A stretch of 64,000 nt of DNA from Novipirellula aureliae. Lineage in GTDB: Bacteria > Planctomycetota > Planctomycetia > Pirellulales > Pirellulaceae. The notes below the pieces were generated by a model, which worked only from the letters and a program-made list of their open reading frames with translations, made no database searches and was not told where the DNA came from. Location: NCBI RefSeq assembly GCF_007860185.1, contig NZ_SJPY01000001.1:1201132-1265131 (forward strand), read 5' to 3'. Positions 8,189-18,941 of this stretch are shown here, in pieces. The stretch's first letter is position 1; every line of letters begins with the position of its first letter. A program made the translations under genes and the position numbers.

Positions 8189-10090
8189 TTGGACGCCAAG
8201 GAGGTTCTACAACAGCGGTTTGGGCTCCGATCGTTCCGGCGCGGTCAGAAATCCGTAATCACCCGGCTGCTCAACGGAAGGAATGTTGCTGCGGTTTTTC
8301 CGACTGGCGGTGGCAAGAGTTTGTGTTACCAATTGCCGAGCCAGCTACTGCCCGGCACCACCGTGGTGGTGTCACCGTTGATCGCCCTGATGAAAGATCA
8401 ATGCGACGCGTTGCAGTCGCGAGGCATCTCGGCGGCCCGCTTCGATTCCAATATGTCGACCAGCGAATTCCGTATGGCAATGAAAGGGATTCGCTGTGGT
8501 GAAACCAAGATAATGTATGTTGCACCGGAGCGATTCTTCAACGAACGTTTCATCGCTTCTCTTGGCACTCTGCGGATCTCGTTGTTTGCGATTGACGAGG
8601 CCCATTGCATCAGCCAGTGGGGACACAACTTCCGGCCCGACTATTTGAAGCTAGCGAAAGTCGCCGAATCGTTTTCGGCGGAGCGAGTGTTGGCTTTGAC
8701 AGCGACTGCCACGGAAAAGGTGCTGCAAGATATTCGCTCGTCCTTCAAAATCCGAAAACCGGATGCGATCCGTGCTCCGTTCTATCGTTCGAACTTGCAC
8801 CTGCGCAGTGTCATTCTAGAGAAACAGGATCAATACGCTCATTTGCTAAAACAGCTTCGTCATCGCAAGCCTGGCTCGACTTTAATTTACGTGACGACTC
8901 AACGATCGGCCGAGGAGATTGCTGAGCGATTGACCGAGGACGGTATCGCGTCGACCGCATACCACGCGGGACTTGAAACCGAACGTCGGATGGAGATTCA
9001 AAACAGCTTTATTGAAAGTAAAGCGGGAGTGGTTGTCGCGACGATCGCCTTTGGTATGGGGATCGACAAGTCTAATATCCGTTATGTCTATCATTTCAAT
9101 CCACCGAAATCGCTCGAAGCGTATGCTCAGGAAGTCGGCCGGGCTGGTCGGGACGGCAAGGTTTCCTTGTGCGAAATGATGGTCGTTCCCGAAGACCGTA
9201 TCGTACTCGATAATTTTACTTATGGTGATACGGTTGAGCGGCGTCCTATCGAGCAATTGATTGAACGATTGAGCGGTTTGCCCGATTCCTTTTTCGTATC
9301 GCATTATCGTTTGTCCTATGAAACCGATATTCGCTTGTCCGTCCTGCGCACACTGATTACCTACTTGGAGCTTGAGGGGTATTTAGAAGCGACCTCGCCG
9401 CGATACGAAAGCTACAAAGTGCAACCACAGCTGGCACTCGAGCAGATCTTGGCAAAAGTACCTGGTCCGAATCGCGATTTTTCGGAAGCCTTGCTGTCGA
9501 TGCTAACGAAAGGTCGGACTTGGTTCTTGTTGAACGTCACATTGGCGACGAAGCGGCTAGGCGTTGACCGCAACAAGATCATTGAAACGATTGAATCGAT
9601 GTCAGAAAAGGGATGGCTGGAAGTAAAGGTCGGCGATTTGAACCATGGATACCGCTGGCTCAAGCGGATCAAGAGACCGAAAGGTTTGGCCGAACGATTG
9701 GCGTCGCACATGCTGGAAAGAGAGACGCTGGAAGTCCGGCGACTCGATCAAGTGCTCTCACTCGCCAAAGCGGATGCTTGCCAGGCTCAAGCATTATCAA
9801 AGCATTTTGGGGAAACCACCTTGGCGTGTGGTCATTGCAGTTACTGCCAAAACGAAGGCCCGTTCGAAATGCCGCCGCCTGTGCTCCGATCGATTGGACG
9901 CGGTGTCAAATTGGCGATTGCCGAACTGATCGAAAAATATCCCGAGCAGTTATCGACACCACGTGATCAAGCTAGGTTTCTTTGTGGTTTATCGTCTCCG
10001 CAAATGGTCCGCAAACGAATGACTCGTGAGGCCTACTACGGGATCTGCAGCGAAATGCCCTTCGCTGATGTCTTGTCGGAATTGTCGTAG
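8189..10090 (+). CDS. recQ: RecQ family ATP-dependent DNA helicase
   Basis: A 3'-5' superfamily 2 DNA helicase of 633 residues. It shows FRRGQ (motif 0), FPTGGGKSLCYQLP (Walker A near residue 38), DEAH (residues 136-139) followed by CISQWGHNFRPDY typical of RecQ, TATATE, and the motif VI region QEVGRAGRDG. A RecQ zinc-binding subdomain is suggested by C...CGHCSYC near residues 530-555. No clear HRDC domain was seen at the C-terminus. The start is TTG at 8189, immediately after the mnmA stop, suggesting translational coupling. Confidence 0.92.
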   Translation: MDAKEVLQQRFGLRSFRRGQKSVITRLLNGRNVAAVFPTGGGKSLCYQLPSQLLPGTTVVVSPLIALMKDQCDALQSRGISAARFDSNMSTSEFRMAMKGIRCGETKIMYVAPERFFNERFIASLGTLRISLFAIDEAHCISQWGHNFRPDYLKLAKVAESFSAERVLALTATATEKVLQDIRSSFKIRKPDAIRAPFYRSNLHLRSVILEKQDQYAHLLKQLRHRKPGSTLIYVTTQRSAEEIAERLTEDGIASTAYHAGLETERRMEIQNSFIESKAGVVVATIAFGMGIDKSNIRYVYHFNPPKSLEAYAQEVGRAGRDGKVSLCEMMVVPEDRIVLDNFTYGDTVERRPIEQLIERLSGLPDSFFVSHYRLSYETDIRLSVLRTLITYLELEGYLEATSPRYESYKVQPQLALEQILAKVPGPNRDFSEALLSMLTKGRTWFLLNVTLATKRLGVDRNKIIETIESMSEKGWLEVKVGDLNHGYRWLKRIKRPKGLAERLASHMLERETLEVRRLDQVLSLAKADACQAQALSKHFGETTLACGHCSYCQNEGPFEMPPPVLRSIGRGVKLAIAELIEKYPEQLSTPRDQARFLCGLSSPQMVRKRMTREAYYGICSEMPFADVLSELS

Positions 10091-10538
10091 GTTGGGTCTG
10101 GCCTGCTCAAAAGCTACCGTTGACGGGCTTGGCGGTCTCGCTGGAATTCATGGAAGAATTTTTTCGAAGTTCGAAGTTTCGCTCAAGAAATTTGATCTTG
10201 ACGCCGACGGGGCAAATTTGAATACTCTCGGATAGCGTGCAACAGGCCTCGTGGTTCATCGGCCTTGGCATGATTCATCGCGGGATTGGGTAAGCGTTTC
10301 GGCCTACGCCGAAAGTCTTGACGATTTCCGCCACCAGTTGTACGCTGCAATGGATTGCGAAGATCGAAATTTGCCCGGTCGCGACGTTGTTTTTCGTAAG
10401 AATGACAGTTCATTAAGCTGTATCTTATTTATCAATGTGGTGGCAACCGTGATTTACCTTGTCGGTAGATTCCGGCGTGGGTTGACCGATCGAGACCGTC
10501 TTTCGCAAAGACGATTCCTATGATGGGAGACTAGTCGC
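10091..10538. other. intergenic stretch, no gene recognised
   Basis: About 450 bases lie between recQ and dnaG. A plus-strand frame at 10251-10523 has no RBS or family resemblance. No repeat or tRNA was seen. The dnaG ribosome site GGGAGA lies near the right edge. Confidence 0.45.
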
Positions 10539-12548
10539 TTGTCCATACCTGCGGACTTCGACCTGAAAGAGCGAGTGCGAGCGAGTGTTGACATTGTTGA
10601 CGTCATCGGCTCGACGCTGGAGTTGCATCCTGCTGGACGCAATTTCGTTGCTCGTTGCCCCTGGCACAACGACCGCCGTCCTTCGTTAACCATCAATCAG
10701 GAGCGGCAAAGCTGGAAGTGTTGGGTGTGCGATATCGGTGGCGATATATTCAGCTATGTGATGCAGCGTGACGGAGTCGATTTCCCTACGGCACTGCGCA
10801 GTTTGGCCGAACAGGCGGGCATCGAAATGGATGATTTCCGGGGTGGAAAGAAATCCAAGCCGGGCAGCCCCGATGATCGAGCGACACTGCTTTCGGCCAT
10901 GAGGTTGGTTGCCGATGCATACTATGAACAACTTGAAAATGGAACGAGTGACGATGCAAAACTCGCTCGTGACTACTTAGCCGATCGCGGTATCGACAAT
11001 GAGAATCGCGAGCGTTTTCGAATTGGCTTCGCGCCCGAATCGTGGACCTTTGCAGTCGACTTGTTGGCGAAGAACAACTTCTCAGGTGAAGTAGCCGAAG
11101 CGGCTGGGTTAGCAATCCCTCGAAACAACGGTGGTTTCTACGACCGCTTCCGTGGCCGCTTGATGTTTCCAATTCATGATCTACAAGATCGACCGATTTC
11201 ACTGGGCGGACGGGTGATCCCAGCGCTACTCGAAAAACGTGGCACCGATGCAGGTGGCGCAAAGTACATCAACGGTCCCGAGACGATGTTGTTTCGAAAG
11301 TCGCACCAGCTTTACGGTCTGCAACTCGCTCGCGAAGCAATTCGTCGTAGCGGTGAAGCGTTGGTGATGGAAGGCTACACCGATGTCGTTGCTGCCCGCC
11401 AAGCGGGAGTCGAAACGTCGGTCGCGGTATTGGGCACGGCGCTTGGTGAACAACACGTCAAACTACTCAAGCGTTTTTCCCAGCGAGTTGTTTTGGTGCT
11501 CGATGGCGATACCGCTGGGCAAACGCGTGCGGACCAGGTGCTTGATTTGTTCGTCCGTGCGGATGTCGATTTGCGAGTGTTGACATTGCCTGAAGGCAGT
11601 GATCCGGCCGACTTCCTCGGCTCGAAAGGTCGCGAAGCCTTCGACGCTCTCGTCGCCGCTGCCCCGGACGCCCTCGAACACAAAATGCTGCGATTGACCG
11701 ATGGTGTTGATCTTACCAATGATACCCACCGAGTCACCCAAGCGATCGAGTCGTTGCTAGAGATCGTGGCTCAAGTGCCTCAAAATTCGACGGGTGCCAC
11801 CAATTTGAAGGTCGACCAGCTGATGTTGCGGATGGCGCGAACCTTTGGCATCACAAACGATCGTTTGAACCAACGGCTTGAACAAATTCGACGTGCAAAT
11901 TCTGAAAAACAACAACGCACGCAGCAAACCAAAGCGTTCATCGCCAAAGCGAAACAAGAACGTCAAGAACCTGGAAAACCTCTGCTCGATCCGAACGACG
12001 CATTCGCTCAAGCCGGTGACTTGGAATCCGAATACGGTATCTCTTCCCACGGTGACTTTTTACCGACAGCGATGGTTGCCGAAGCGGCCCCCGATCGACC
12101 TGTCCCGCTTAGCGGTATCGACCGTGAATTGTTTGAAACGCTGATCGAATCCCCTGCGTTGGCAGCGATTGCGATTGAAACGATCGACCCCGATTGGCTT
12201 GAGTCTTATACAGCAAAGATGTTATTGACGGCCTATCAAGACCTCGACCTAGAAGGCCGTGATTTGGATGTCGACACGTTACTACTCGTGCTTGAAAACG
12301 AGACACTCAAAAACGAAGTTGTGACGCTTGAAGAACGCGTTCGCCGACGCCAAGGCCACTCGACGCAAACACCCGAAGAGCGATATGCCACAGTGATTCT
12401 TTGCTATCATCAAAAGCAAAAAGCTCAAGAAAAAATTCAACAAATTGCCAAACTCGAATCTTTGCTCTTGGCAGAAGACGAAGAGGAGGCTCTATTGAAA
12501 GAGTTGTTCGACACCGAGCGGACTCGCCACAACATCGAAGCAAACTAA
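10539..12548 (+). CDS. dnaG: DNA primase DnaG
   Basis: The primase makes RNA primers at the replication fork. The N-terminal CHC2 zinc finger is C40-PW-H43 ... C61-WV-C64. The catalytic TOPRIM region includes VMEGYTDVVAARQAGVETSVAVLGTALG with the acidic EGYTD and the later LVLDGDTAG. The C-terminal part, presumed to be the helicase-binding domain, is less conserved. The start is TTG at 10539, preceded by GGGAGA; the next residues SIPADFDLKERVRASVDIVDVI fit the family. At 669 residues it is of normal length. It lies upstream of rpoD, as in the macromolecular synthesis operon of many bacteria. Confidence 0.95.
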   Translation: MSIPADFDLKERVRASVDIVDVIGSTLELHPAGRNFVARCPWHNDRRPSLTINQERQSWKCWVCDIGGDIFSYVMQRDGVDFPTALRSLAEQAGIEMDDFRGGKKSKPGSPDDRATLLSAMRLVADAYYEQLENGTSDDAKLARDYLADRGIDNENRERFRIGFAPESWTFAVDLLAKNNFSGEVAEAAGLAIPRNNGGFYDRFRGRLMFPIHDLQDRPISLGGRVIPALLEKRGTDAGGAKYINGPETMLFRKSHQLYGLQLAREAIRRSGEALVMEGYTDVVAARQAGVETSVAVLGTALGEQHVKLLKRFSQRVVLVLDGDTAGQTRADQVLDLFVRADVDLRVLTLPEGSDPADFLGSKGREAFDALVAAAPDALEHKMLRLTDGVDLTNDTHRVTQAIESLLEIVAQVPQNSTGATNLKVDQLMLRMARTFGITNDRLNQRLEQIRRANSEKQQRTQQTKAFIAKAKQERQEPGKPLLDPNDAFAQAGDLESEYGISSHGDFLPTAMVAEAAPDRPVPLSGIDRELFETLIESPALAAIAIETIDPDWLESYTAKMLLTAYQDLDLEGRDLDVDTLLLVLENETLKNEVVTLEERVRRRQGHSTQTPEERYATVILCYHQKQKAQEKIQQIAKLESLLLAEDEEEALLKELFDTERTRHNIEAN

Positions 12549-12792
12549 AGTATCACTTTTTCTTACGTCACTTTTCCCTACAGGAGCAATCGACTCGAGA
12601 ACTTAAGCAAGCCCTTCTACGACGCATCACCGTCCCATTAAGAACCGACATAGGATTTGTTGGTGAATTGATTGGAACCCGCCGGTGGTAAATGGAACAC
12701 AGGATTTGGTCCATTGATCGTAGCTTTCGAAAAACGATTTTTCACTGACTCAATGGCACCAGGATTCGGTGTCGCAAACACGAGGTTTACCA

Positions 12793-14457
12793 ATGCTTCA
12801 AACTCAAGTAGCCGATCAAAATCTATCGCAACTCATCGCCCGCGGATCCAAAGACGGATTTCTAACTTATGATGAGGTCAACGCGTATCTTCCCGACGAA
12901 GACGTCAACCCAGAGAAGCTCGAACGATTGATGGTGGCGATAGAGCGTCACGGCATTCAATTGGTCGAAGTAAGTGAGAAGAAGGAGATCCTCTCAAGCG
13001 GCAGTAAGTCGATTCCCCGTATTTCGGAAAGTGCGTTCGGTGACGAAGACGCACCGCTAGTTGCGACCGAAGCGCCGCGTGCCAGCGACGATCCCATTCG
13101 GATGTACCTTAGCCAAATGGCCGAGATTCCGTTGTTGACACGCGAACAGGAGATCTCGCTTGCCAAAAAGATTGAGATCACGCGTCGCCAATACCGCCGA
13201 TCACTACTTGAATCTGACTACGCCTTGCGAAGCACGGTTGAAGTGCTACACCGTGTTCACGAAGGCGAACTTCCATTTGACCGTACGATCAAAGTCTCTT
13301 TGACCGAACGATTGACGAAAGAGCAAATCTTGGCTCGGATGCCACACAACTTGCGAACGATCGACAAGTTGATTGAAAGCAACAAAGCGGACTTCGACCA
13401 AATGGTTCGCAAGAGTGTCTCGCCGCGATTGAAAGCAGAGCTTCGTCGACGATTTATCAGCAACCGACGCAAGTGTTTGCAATTGGTGGAAGAGCTAAGC
13501 CTAAGAAGTCGCCGTGTCACACCACTGCTTGGCCAGCTTGAAAAGATCTCGCAGCGAATGAATTACATCCGAGAACGATTGGCGGAACTTGGTCAAGATG
13601 CCGTCAGCCGAGATGAAGCGTCGGATTTACGTCAAGAGCTTCGCGAGCTGATGATTGTCACACAGGAAAGCCCGCGCAGCTTGCACAACCGCATGCTCAA
13701 AACACGCCGTTTCTTTGACGAGTACGAAGCGACCAAGCGAAAGTTGAGTAGCGGCAATTTGCGATTGGTCGTTTCGATCGCCAAAAAGTATCGTAACCGC
13801 GGTTTGTCATTCTTGGATTTGATTCAAGAAGGCAACACAGGGTTGATGCGAGCGGTTGATAAGTATGAATACCGCCGTGGTTTTAAATTTAGTACCTACG
13901 CGACTTGGTGGATTCGCCAAGCGATCACACGAGCGATTGCGGACCAAGCACGCACAATCCGCATTCCCGTTCACATGATCGATGTGCTGAGCAAACTTCG
14001 CCAAGCGCAAAAACGATTGACTCAAGAGCTTCGCCGCGAGCCCAGCTATGAAGAGATTGCCGAAGCGACCGACGTTTCGATGGAAGAAGTCCGACGCGTC
14101 ATGGACATCGGTCGTCATCCTGTAAGCTTAGATCGTCCGGTTGGCGAAGGCGAAGACAGTAGCTTTGGCGAATTTATCCAAGACAACGACAGCGACAACC
14201 CGGTGAAGGTTGCCGCCAGTGGTATCCTTCGTGGCAAGATCGATGAGCTACTCAAAACGTTGACTTTCCGTGAACGAGAAATCATTCGTTTGCGATACGG
14301 CTTGGTCGATGGGTATAGTTACACGCTCGAGGAGTGCGGACGAATCTTCAAGGTAACTCGTGAGCGAGTTCGTCAAATTGAAGCCAAGGCCGTCGCAAAA
14401 CTGCAAAGCCCATCGCGTGCTGATCGCTTGGCGGAATTTTTGAAGACCGCTGCGTAA
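12793..14457 (+). CDS. rpoD: RNA polymerase primary sigma factor (sigma-70, RpoD/SigA)
   Basis: All primary-sigma regions are visible in order. Region 1.1 is [25 protein letters not shown]. Region 1.2 is [22 protein letters not shown]. Region 2 includes [57 protein letters not shown]. Region 3 includes [17 protein letters not shown], and region 4 includes [44 protein letters not shown]. The presence of 1.1 and 1.2 marks the housekeeping sigma. ATG 12793 is chosen because GAGG lies seven bases upstream; an in-frame GTG at 12769 with AGGA upstream is an alternative adding eight residues. Confidence 0.95.
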   Translation: MLQTQVADQNLSQLIARGSKDGFLTYDEVNAYLPDEDVNPEKLERLMVAIERHGIQLVEVSEKKEILSSGSKSIPRISESAFGDEDAPLVATEAPRASDDPIRMYLSQMAEIPLLTREQEISLAKKIEITRRQYRRSLLESDYALRSTVEVLHRVHEGELPFDRTIKVSLTERLTKEQILARMPHNLRTIDKLIESNKADFDQMVRKSVSPRLKAELRRRFISNRRKCLQLVEELSLRSRRVTPLLGQLEKISQRMNYIRERLAELGQDAVSRDEASDLRQELRELMIVTQESPRSLHNRMLKTRRFFDEYEATKRKLSSGNLRLVVSIAKKYRNRGLSFLDLIQEGNTGLMRAVDKYEYRRGFKFSTYATWWIRQAITRAIADQARTIRIPVHMIDVLSKLRQAQKRLTQELRREPSYEEIAEATDVSMEEVRRVMDIGRHPVSLDRPVGEGEDSSFGEFIQDNDSDNPVKVAASGILRGKIDELLKTLTFREREIIRLRYGLVDGYSYTLEECGRIFKVTRERVRQIEAKAVAKLQSPSRADRLAEFLKTAA

Positions 14458-14461
14458 CCGT

Positions 14462-14950
14462 ATGGACGACGACGAAACGCTAACGGCTTACCATGAAGCG
14501 GGGCATGTGGTTGTCGGCTACTTGCTTGGGGCAAGAATTGACGAAGTGCGACTCGGTAGCATGATCGAAGATTGCTTGCCAAATCGGTTTGGCGATTGCA
14601 TGATCAATTGGGGCCGCATCAACGACCGTTGTTGTTGGCAACTGCAACGCGAGGTTATGACCATTTTGGCAGGTCCTGTGGCCGAGATGATCTACATCGC
14701 TGAACGGCTCCATCCGGCCCATCATGGACCATGGAAATCAGATTGGCAGCAAGCCGCCGAACGATCGGCCGAGTCCTTTTCAGATCCCGAGAAGCAGACC
14801 CGATTCCTCGAAGCCGTTATCGTAACGCTTCACGAAAAGATGTCGGGTGAATCGTTTTGGGCCGCCGTGGCAGCCATTTCGGATGAGCTATTGGCCCATG
14901 AATCGCTCGAGCATGAGCAAATCGCTGAAACCGTTTCGTATTGGCTGTAG
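14462..14950 (+). CDS. stand-alone FtsH-type (peptidase M41-like) zinc protease domain
   Basis: This 162-residue protein lacks the AAA ATPase and membrane anchor of FtsH but keeps its peptidase fingerprint. LTAYHEAGHVVVGYLLG gives the zinc motif H11-E12-x-x-H15, and KSDWQQAAE near residue 94 fits the third zinc ligand of M41 peptidases (FtsH: NDLxxAT). ILAGPVAEMIY matches the LAGRxAEE segment of FtsH. It starts five bases after the rpoD stop and is probably co-transcribed with it. The substrate is unknown, and it may need a partner for unfolding. Confidence 0.75.
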   Translation: MDDDETLTAYHEAGHVVVGYLLGARIDEVRLGSMIEDCLPNRFGDCMINWGRINDRCCWQLQREVMTILAGPVAEMIYIAERLHPAHHGPWKSDWQQAAERSAESFSDPEKQTRFLEAVIVTLHEKMSGESFWAAVAAISDELLAHESLEHEQIAETVSYWL

Positions 14951-15204
14951 GCGATCTTGAAGGAGGCTGCGGTAAGTCGCGGCGCGATGCTGGCCGGGCA
15001 AGAAACCAGGAAGTGGTTCTCGCCAATTGGTAAATCGCAAATGTCGTGTTTCTCATTGGTCGACGCAGCCTACGTCCATCGTCCTGCATCACCCCGTTGG
15101 CAGTTGGCAAATGCACCCCAAATTCATCTTGGGGAGATTGGCCGATTTTGGTTAGACTACCCTGACCCCTCAATCGGTATACTCTCTGTGGCAAGGATGC
15201 TCTC

Positions 15205-18200
15205 GTGAAGCCCAATAACTTGATGCTCGACCGGATTGAACGAGATCAGCAGAAACTTACGCGTTCGCGCCGTGAAGAGCGAAGCCGCCGACGTCGCATT
15301 GCCGTGCTGTTTTCTCTTCTTGCGATTGGCTTCTCTGCCCTGGCCGCCCCCAGTCTCATTTGCCATTCCCCAATCGGCCGGTCGATTTTAACCGATAGGG
15401 TCGCTGAGTTCGGATTCGATGCGACTGCCGAATCGATGCGACTGGGGTGGATTACTCCGCTTCGGATCAACCAATTGACACTCCAAGGGCAGCAGGCGGG
15501 CAGCGAATTGTCGATCGATCAGGTTGATACGGAATTGACGATTTTAGATTTGATGGGGGATGCGGCAGCGAACTTCGGCGTGGTTTCGCTGCGCGGTGTG
15601 AACCTGAAAATCGCTCTGCAAGATGGTCGATGCAGCATCGAAGAGGATCTGAACAAGTGGATGCAGCAACCCCGTAGCGGCACCGCGACGACGGGAACGG
15701 TGAATGTTCACGAATTAGCGGTTTTCGTCAGCGATACGGTGACCAGCGAAACTTGGCAGTTTGCTCAAGCGAACACGACAGTCGACCTGTTGCCCGACTC
15801 GGTGCGCAGCGATTTTTCAGGTGTCTTGTCTCAACCGCGTGGCAATTCGGGCTCGTTACAAGGTGAAACCGAATTCGGACTCGGGCAGGCCAAGTCGCAG
15901 TGGCGTTTGAGTTTGTCGAGTGATGCATTACCACTTTCGGTCGTCTCGCTCGCCCGTCGTCGGTTCCCTGAATTAGCAGCGCAAATTCCATCGGTACTTC
16001 GAGGCGATGCGACGGGCACGATCGAGATCGTTGGGTCAGAGAACGGTAACCTCGACGCGACGACACGCCAGTTCGAAATTCGAAATTTAGAAGCAGCCAA
16101 TCCTCAGCTCAGCGAAAAACTTTGGACCAACCAATTGGCGGTTCTTGATGGACGATTGCGGCTTGTCGACCGACGGATTATGGGTGACGGTTTGGTTGCC
16201 GTGACCGACTTTGCCAAAGTCAAGCTGGATGGTGAGTTGTCCCGTTCGTTGACCTGGACGGGAGCCAACGATAATCCGCTAAGTTGGCTCAACGCGTTAG
16301 AAGGAGTCGCCACGGCGGAACTCGATCTCGCTCGCTTCGATCACGCGATGCCAGGCATTTTGCCCCTTCGCAGCAATGCCTCTTTGGTCTCGGGCACACT
16401 TTCGGCAGTCATTGAATCCTTGCCATCACGCGACCGAAGAAGACGAAGACTCAGTATTCAAAGTGATTCGCTACGCGCTCGTTCGGACGGGCAGGCCGTT
16501 ACGATCACACCAATTGAATTGACCGCAATCGTTTCAAGTACTCCGTCGGAAATGAACGCGGAACGATTTGATCTGAAAAGTGACTTTGCGACCGCCACCG
16601 GCCAAGGGGATCTAGAGCAAGGTGCGGCGGATATTCAAGTGGATTTTGGGCGACTCGCTCGAATGCTGCGTCCGATCATGAACGTGTCAGATTCCAATCT
16701 CTCAGGGAAAGCTAGCGGAAAAATACGATGGAGTGCATCGGGGCAAGACGATTGGCAATTGACGGGGTCAGCCGATGCGATGAACTTGTTAGTGGTGCTA
16801 CCGAATGGCAAACGTTTGAGCCATCCTTCGTTGCGGCTTGATGTCGATGCGATCGGAACCTGGGATGGCAAACAGCTTGACACCCTAAAAATTGCCGATG
16901 CCAAATTATCGAGTACCGGATTTCAATTGCGTGCGGAACTCGTCCAAGCGGTTCCCGGCATCAATGCTGAGACGTCGCTGCCGATTCGGATGCAAGGAGA
17001 AGGGCGACTCGAAGAGTTGGCGGGAACCTTCACCCCTTGGCTGCCGAGTGATTTGCACGAACTCGACGGTGGCTTCCATCTCAATGCGCGTGGCGAGGTG
17101 TCGACAAGCGGTGGGCGGTTGACGAGTTTGCAATGTGAATTGAGTGAACCGCGATTGGCTTATGGCTCACGCTATTTTTCGCAGCCTGATTTGAAGCTGC
17201 AATTCGACGGTGAACTCGATCCAATCCATTCGGCGCTTCGTTTTCAATCGATGACGATGATGGTTGGGACGGCATTTTCAGCAGCCATCCAGGGTGAGAT
17301 CACACCGGAACGAACGGATCTGGAAATCGCTTGGCGCGCGGTCTTGGAACGGGTGCAAGGAAGTGTCAAGACACGCCTTGCTGCGAGTCCTTTCGATCGA
17401 TTTGCAAGTCAACGGCCGGCTCAGTCAGCTGGCGCCCAGATCGCTCAGGTCGGCTACCAATCGGGGCAAACCATCGAAAGCGATGACTGGATTGTCATGG
17501 GCGACTGTGATGGACGGTTTGTGATCACGAGTCGTGAAAAAGGCTATGCGATTGAAACCGAATTGACTGGCAAGAAGGTCGCGCTCGTCCAACCCGCCGC
17601 CGCGAGTGCTGCATCACAACGAATGGGACCGATGCCAACACGACCCGGCGACGTTAGCCGACCCCTATCGGGCTCTCGATCGCGAGTCGTCTGGGCGGAG
17701 CCAAACCTAAAGGTTAATGGCACATTGATACTTGACCAGACCTCGGGCGAAGTGGTCACCGACTCCTTGAAACTCGCTTGCGACTGGTTCGCCACATCGT
17801 TGACCGGACACATGACCTGGAATGCTGAGCAGGGGCAATTGGCAGTCAAAGGACCGGCAAGAATCAAGATGGACGAAGTTGCCACAAGATTAACTCAGTT
17901 GACGGGGACCTCCATTCGAGCGGAGGGAATTCAAGAGACCCCGATTGAACTGAAAGTTTTCCGTAAACCCGATGAACAAATCGGCATCAGCGTCATTGGC
18001 AATCTCGGGTGGGAAGCTGCCGCAGTTGCAGGAGTCGAAATGGGGCGTGCGGTTATCCCTGTTCGGTTGACCGAAACGACCGTCTATGTCTCGCCATCGA
18101 CCATCCCTGTTGGAGACGGACGATTGAATTTGGCTGGCGACGTAAACTATCGGCCTGGCCCCTTGTGGATGCGGATCGAACCAGGGCGTGTCGCTGAATC

Positions 18201-18846
18201 GATCACTGTGACCCCTGAAATGACAAATCGCTGGCTCAAGTATCTCGCGCCCCTCGCTTCGGAAGCGACTCGTATCAGCGGAACGATGGGAGCCGAGCTT
18301 GATGAAGCCATTGTGATCTTTGATGAGTTGGAAAAAAGTCGAGTTGTCGGGCGTTTGAACATCGATACGGTGCAAATGAACGCCGGTCCGATGGGCAACC
18401 AAATGATCGGGGGACTACACCAACTCAAAGCGCTTGCCAGTAGCATGACGCCACAAGCTCCTCAAACGAATTCAACAACCCTGATCACGATGCCTGCACA
18501 AACGGTTGACTTCATGGTCGATTCTGGCATCGTAAGCCACCGTCGATTGTTTCTGGATATCGACCGTGCAAACGTGATTACTAGCGGCAATGTCTCTTTG
18601 GACGGCCGTTTGGATATGGTCGCTCAAGTGCCTCTCGATTCGCGTTGGCTGGGGAGTGACTTGCAAGGTTTGGCAGGACAGTCCGTGTCGCTCCCTATAG
18701 ATGGGACCCTCTCGCGACCAAGCCTCGATTCGTCAGGCGTGCGACGAGTGATGACTCAGCTTGGCACGCAAACGATTCAAAACACCGCCGAAAACTATCT
18801 GCAAAAGCAACTCAACAAGAGTATCGACAAAATCTTCAAATGGTGA
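15205..18846 (+). CDS. large AsmA/TamB-like membrane-anchored protein
   Basis: The 1213-residue protein starts at GTG 15205 with AAGGA just upstream. A basic cytoplasmic N-terminus (RSRREERSRRRR) precedes one transmembrane segment (IAVLFSLLAIGFSALAAPSLI). The rest is a long beta-rich periplasmic region with repeating DxxLT/LxG patterns, as in AsmA, YhdP and TamB family proteins that bridge the envelope and move lipids or help outer-membrane assembly. The C-terminal LDGRLDMVAQVPLDSRWLG and IDGTLSRPSLDS resemble the AsmA-2 type ending. No enzymatic motif is present. Family assignment is by overall pattern; the cargo is unknown. Confidence 0.7.
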   Translation: MKPNNLMLDRIERDQQKLTRSRREERSRRRRIAVLFSLLAIGFSALAAPSLICHSPIGRSILTDRVAEFGFDATAESMRLGWITPLRINQLTLQGQQAGSELSIDQVDTELTILDLMGDAAANFGVVSLRGVNLKIALQDGRCSIEEDLNKWMQQPRSGTATTGTVNVHELAVFVSDTVTSETWQFAQANTTVDLLPDSVRSDFSGVLSQPRGNSGSLQGETEFGLGQAKSQWRLSLSSDALPLSVVSLARRRFPELAAQIPSVLRGDATGTIEIVGSENGNLDATTRQFEIRNLEAANPQLSEKLWTNQLAVLDGRLRLVDRRIMGDGLVAVTDFAKVKLDGELSRSLTWTGANDNPLSWLNALEGVATAELDLARFDHAMPGILPLRSNASLVSGTLSAVIESLPSRDRRRRRLSIQSDSLRARSDGQAVTITPIELTAIVSSTPSEMNAERFDLKSDFATATGQGDLEQGAADIQVDFGRLARMLRPIMNVSDSNLSGKASGKIRWSASGQDDWQLTGSADAMNLLVVLPNGKRLSHPSLRLDVDAIGTWDGKQLDTLKIADAKLSSTGFQLRAELVQAVPGINAETSLPIRMQGEGRLEELAGTFTPWLPSDLHELDGGFHLNARGEVSTSGGRLTSLQCELSEPRLAYGSRYFSQPDLKLQFDGELDPIHSALRFQSMTMMVGTAFSAAIQGEITPERTDLEIAWRAVLERVQGSVKTRLAASPFDRFASQRPAQSAGAQIAQVGYQSGQTIESDDWIVMGDCDGRFVITSREKGYAIETELTGKKVALVQPAAASAASQRMGPMPTRPGDVSRPLSGSRSRVVWAEPNLKVNGTLILDQTSGEVVTDSLKLACDWFATSLTGHMTWNAEQGQLAVKGPARIKMDEVATRLTQLTGTSIRAEGIQETPIELKVFRKPDEQIGISVIGNLGWEAAAVAGVEMGRAVIPVRLTETTVYVSPSTIPVGDGRLNLAGDVNYRPGPLWMRIEPGRVAESITVTPEMTNRWLKYLAPLASEATRISGTMGAELDEAIVIFDELEKSRVVGRLNIDTVQMNAGPMGNQMIGGLHQLKALASSMTPQAPQTNSTTLITMPAQTVDFMVDSGIVSHRRLFLDIDRANVITSGNVSLDGRLDMVAQVPLDSRWLGSDLQGLAGQSVSLPIDGTLSRPSLDSSGVRRVMTQLGTQTIQNTAENYLQKQLNKSIDKIFKW

Positions 18847-18876
18847 ATGCTTGCAAAATGGCTAATCCGCTCTCGA

Positions 18877-18903
18877 CCTCCCCCAAACGCCGTTTGCTGG
18901 AGG
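18877..18903. terminator. candidate hairpin terminator
   Basis: CCTCC...CAAACG-CCG-TTTG...GGAGG forms a stem between two convergent genes (the AsmA-like gene and the small lipoprotein). It lacks a strong T-run, so it may be a weak bidirectional terminator or just a folded element. Confidence 0.35.
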
Positions 18904-18941
18904 TGGTTAAGTTGTTGACTTCGCTGGAGTGAATAGCTGCA

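Noticed and set aside
10251-10523. 90-residue plus-strand frame between recQ and dnaG
   Set aside because: No ribosome site, no recognisable pattern; most likely chance.
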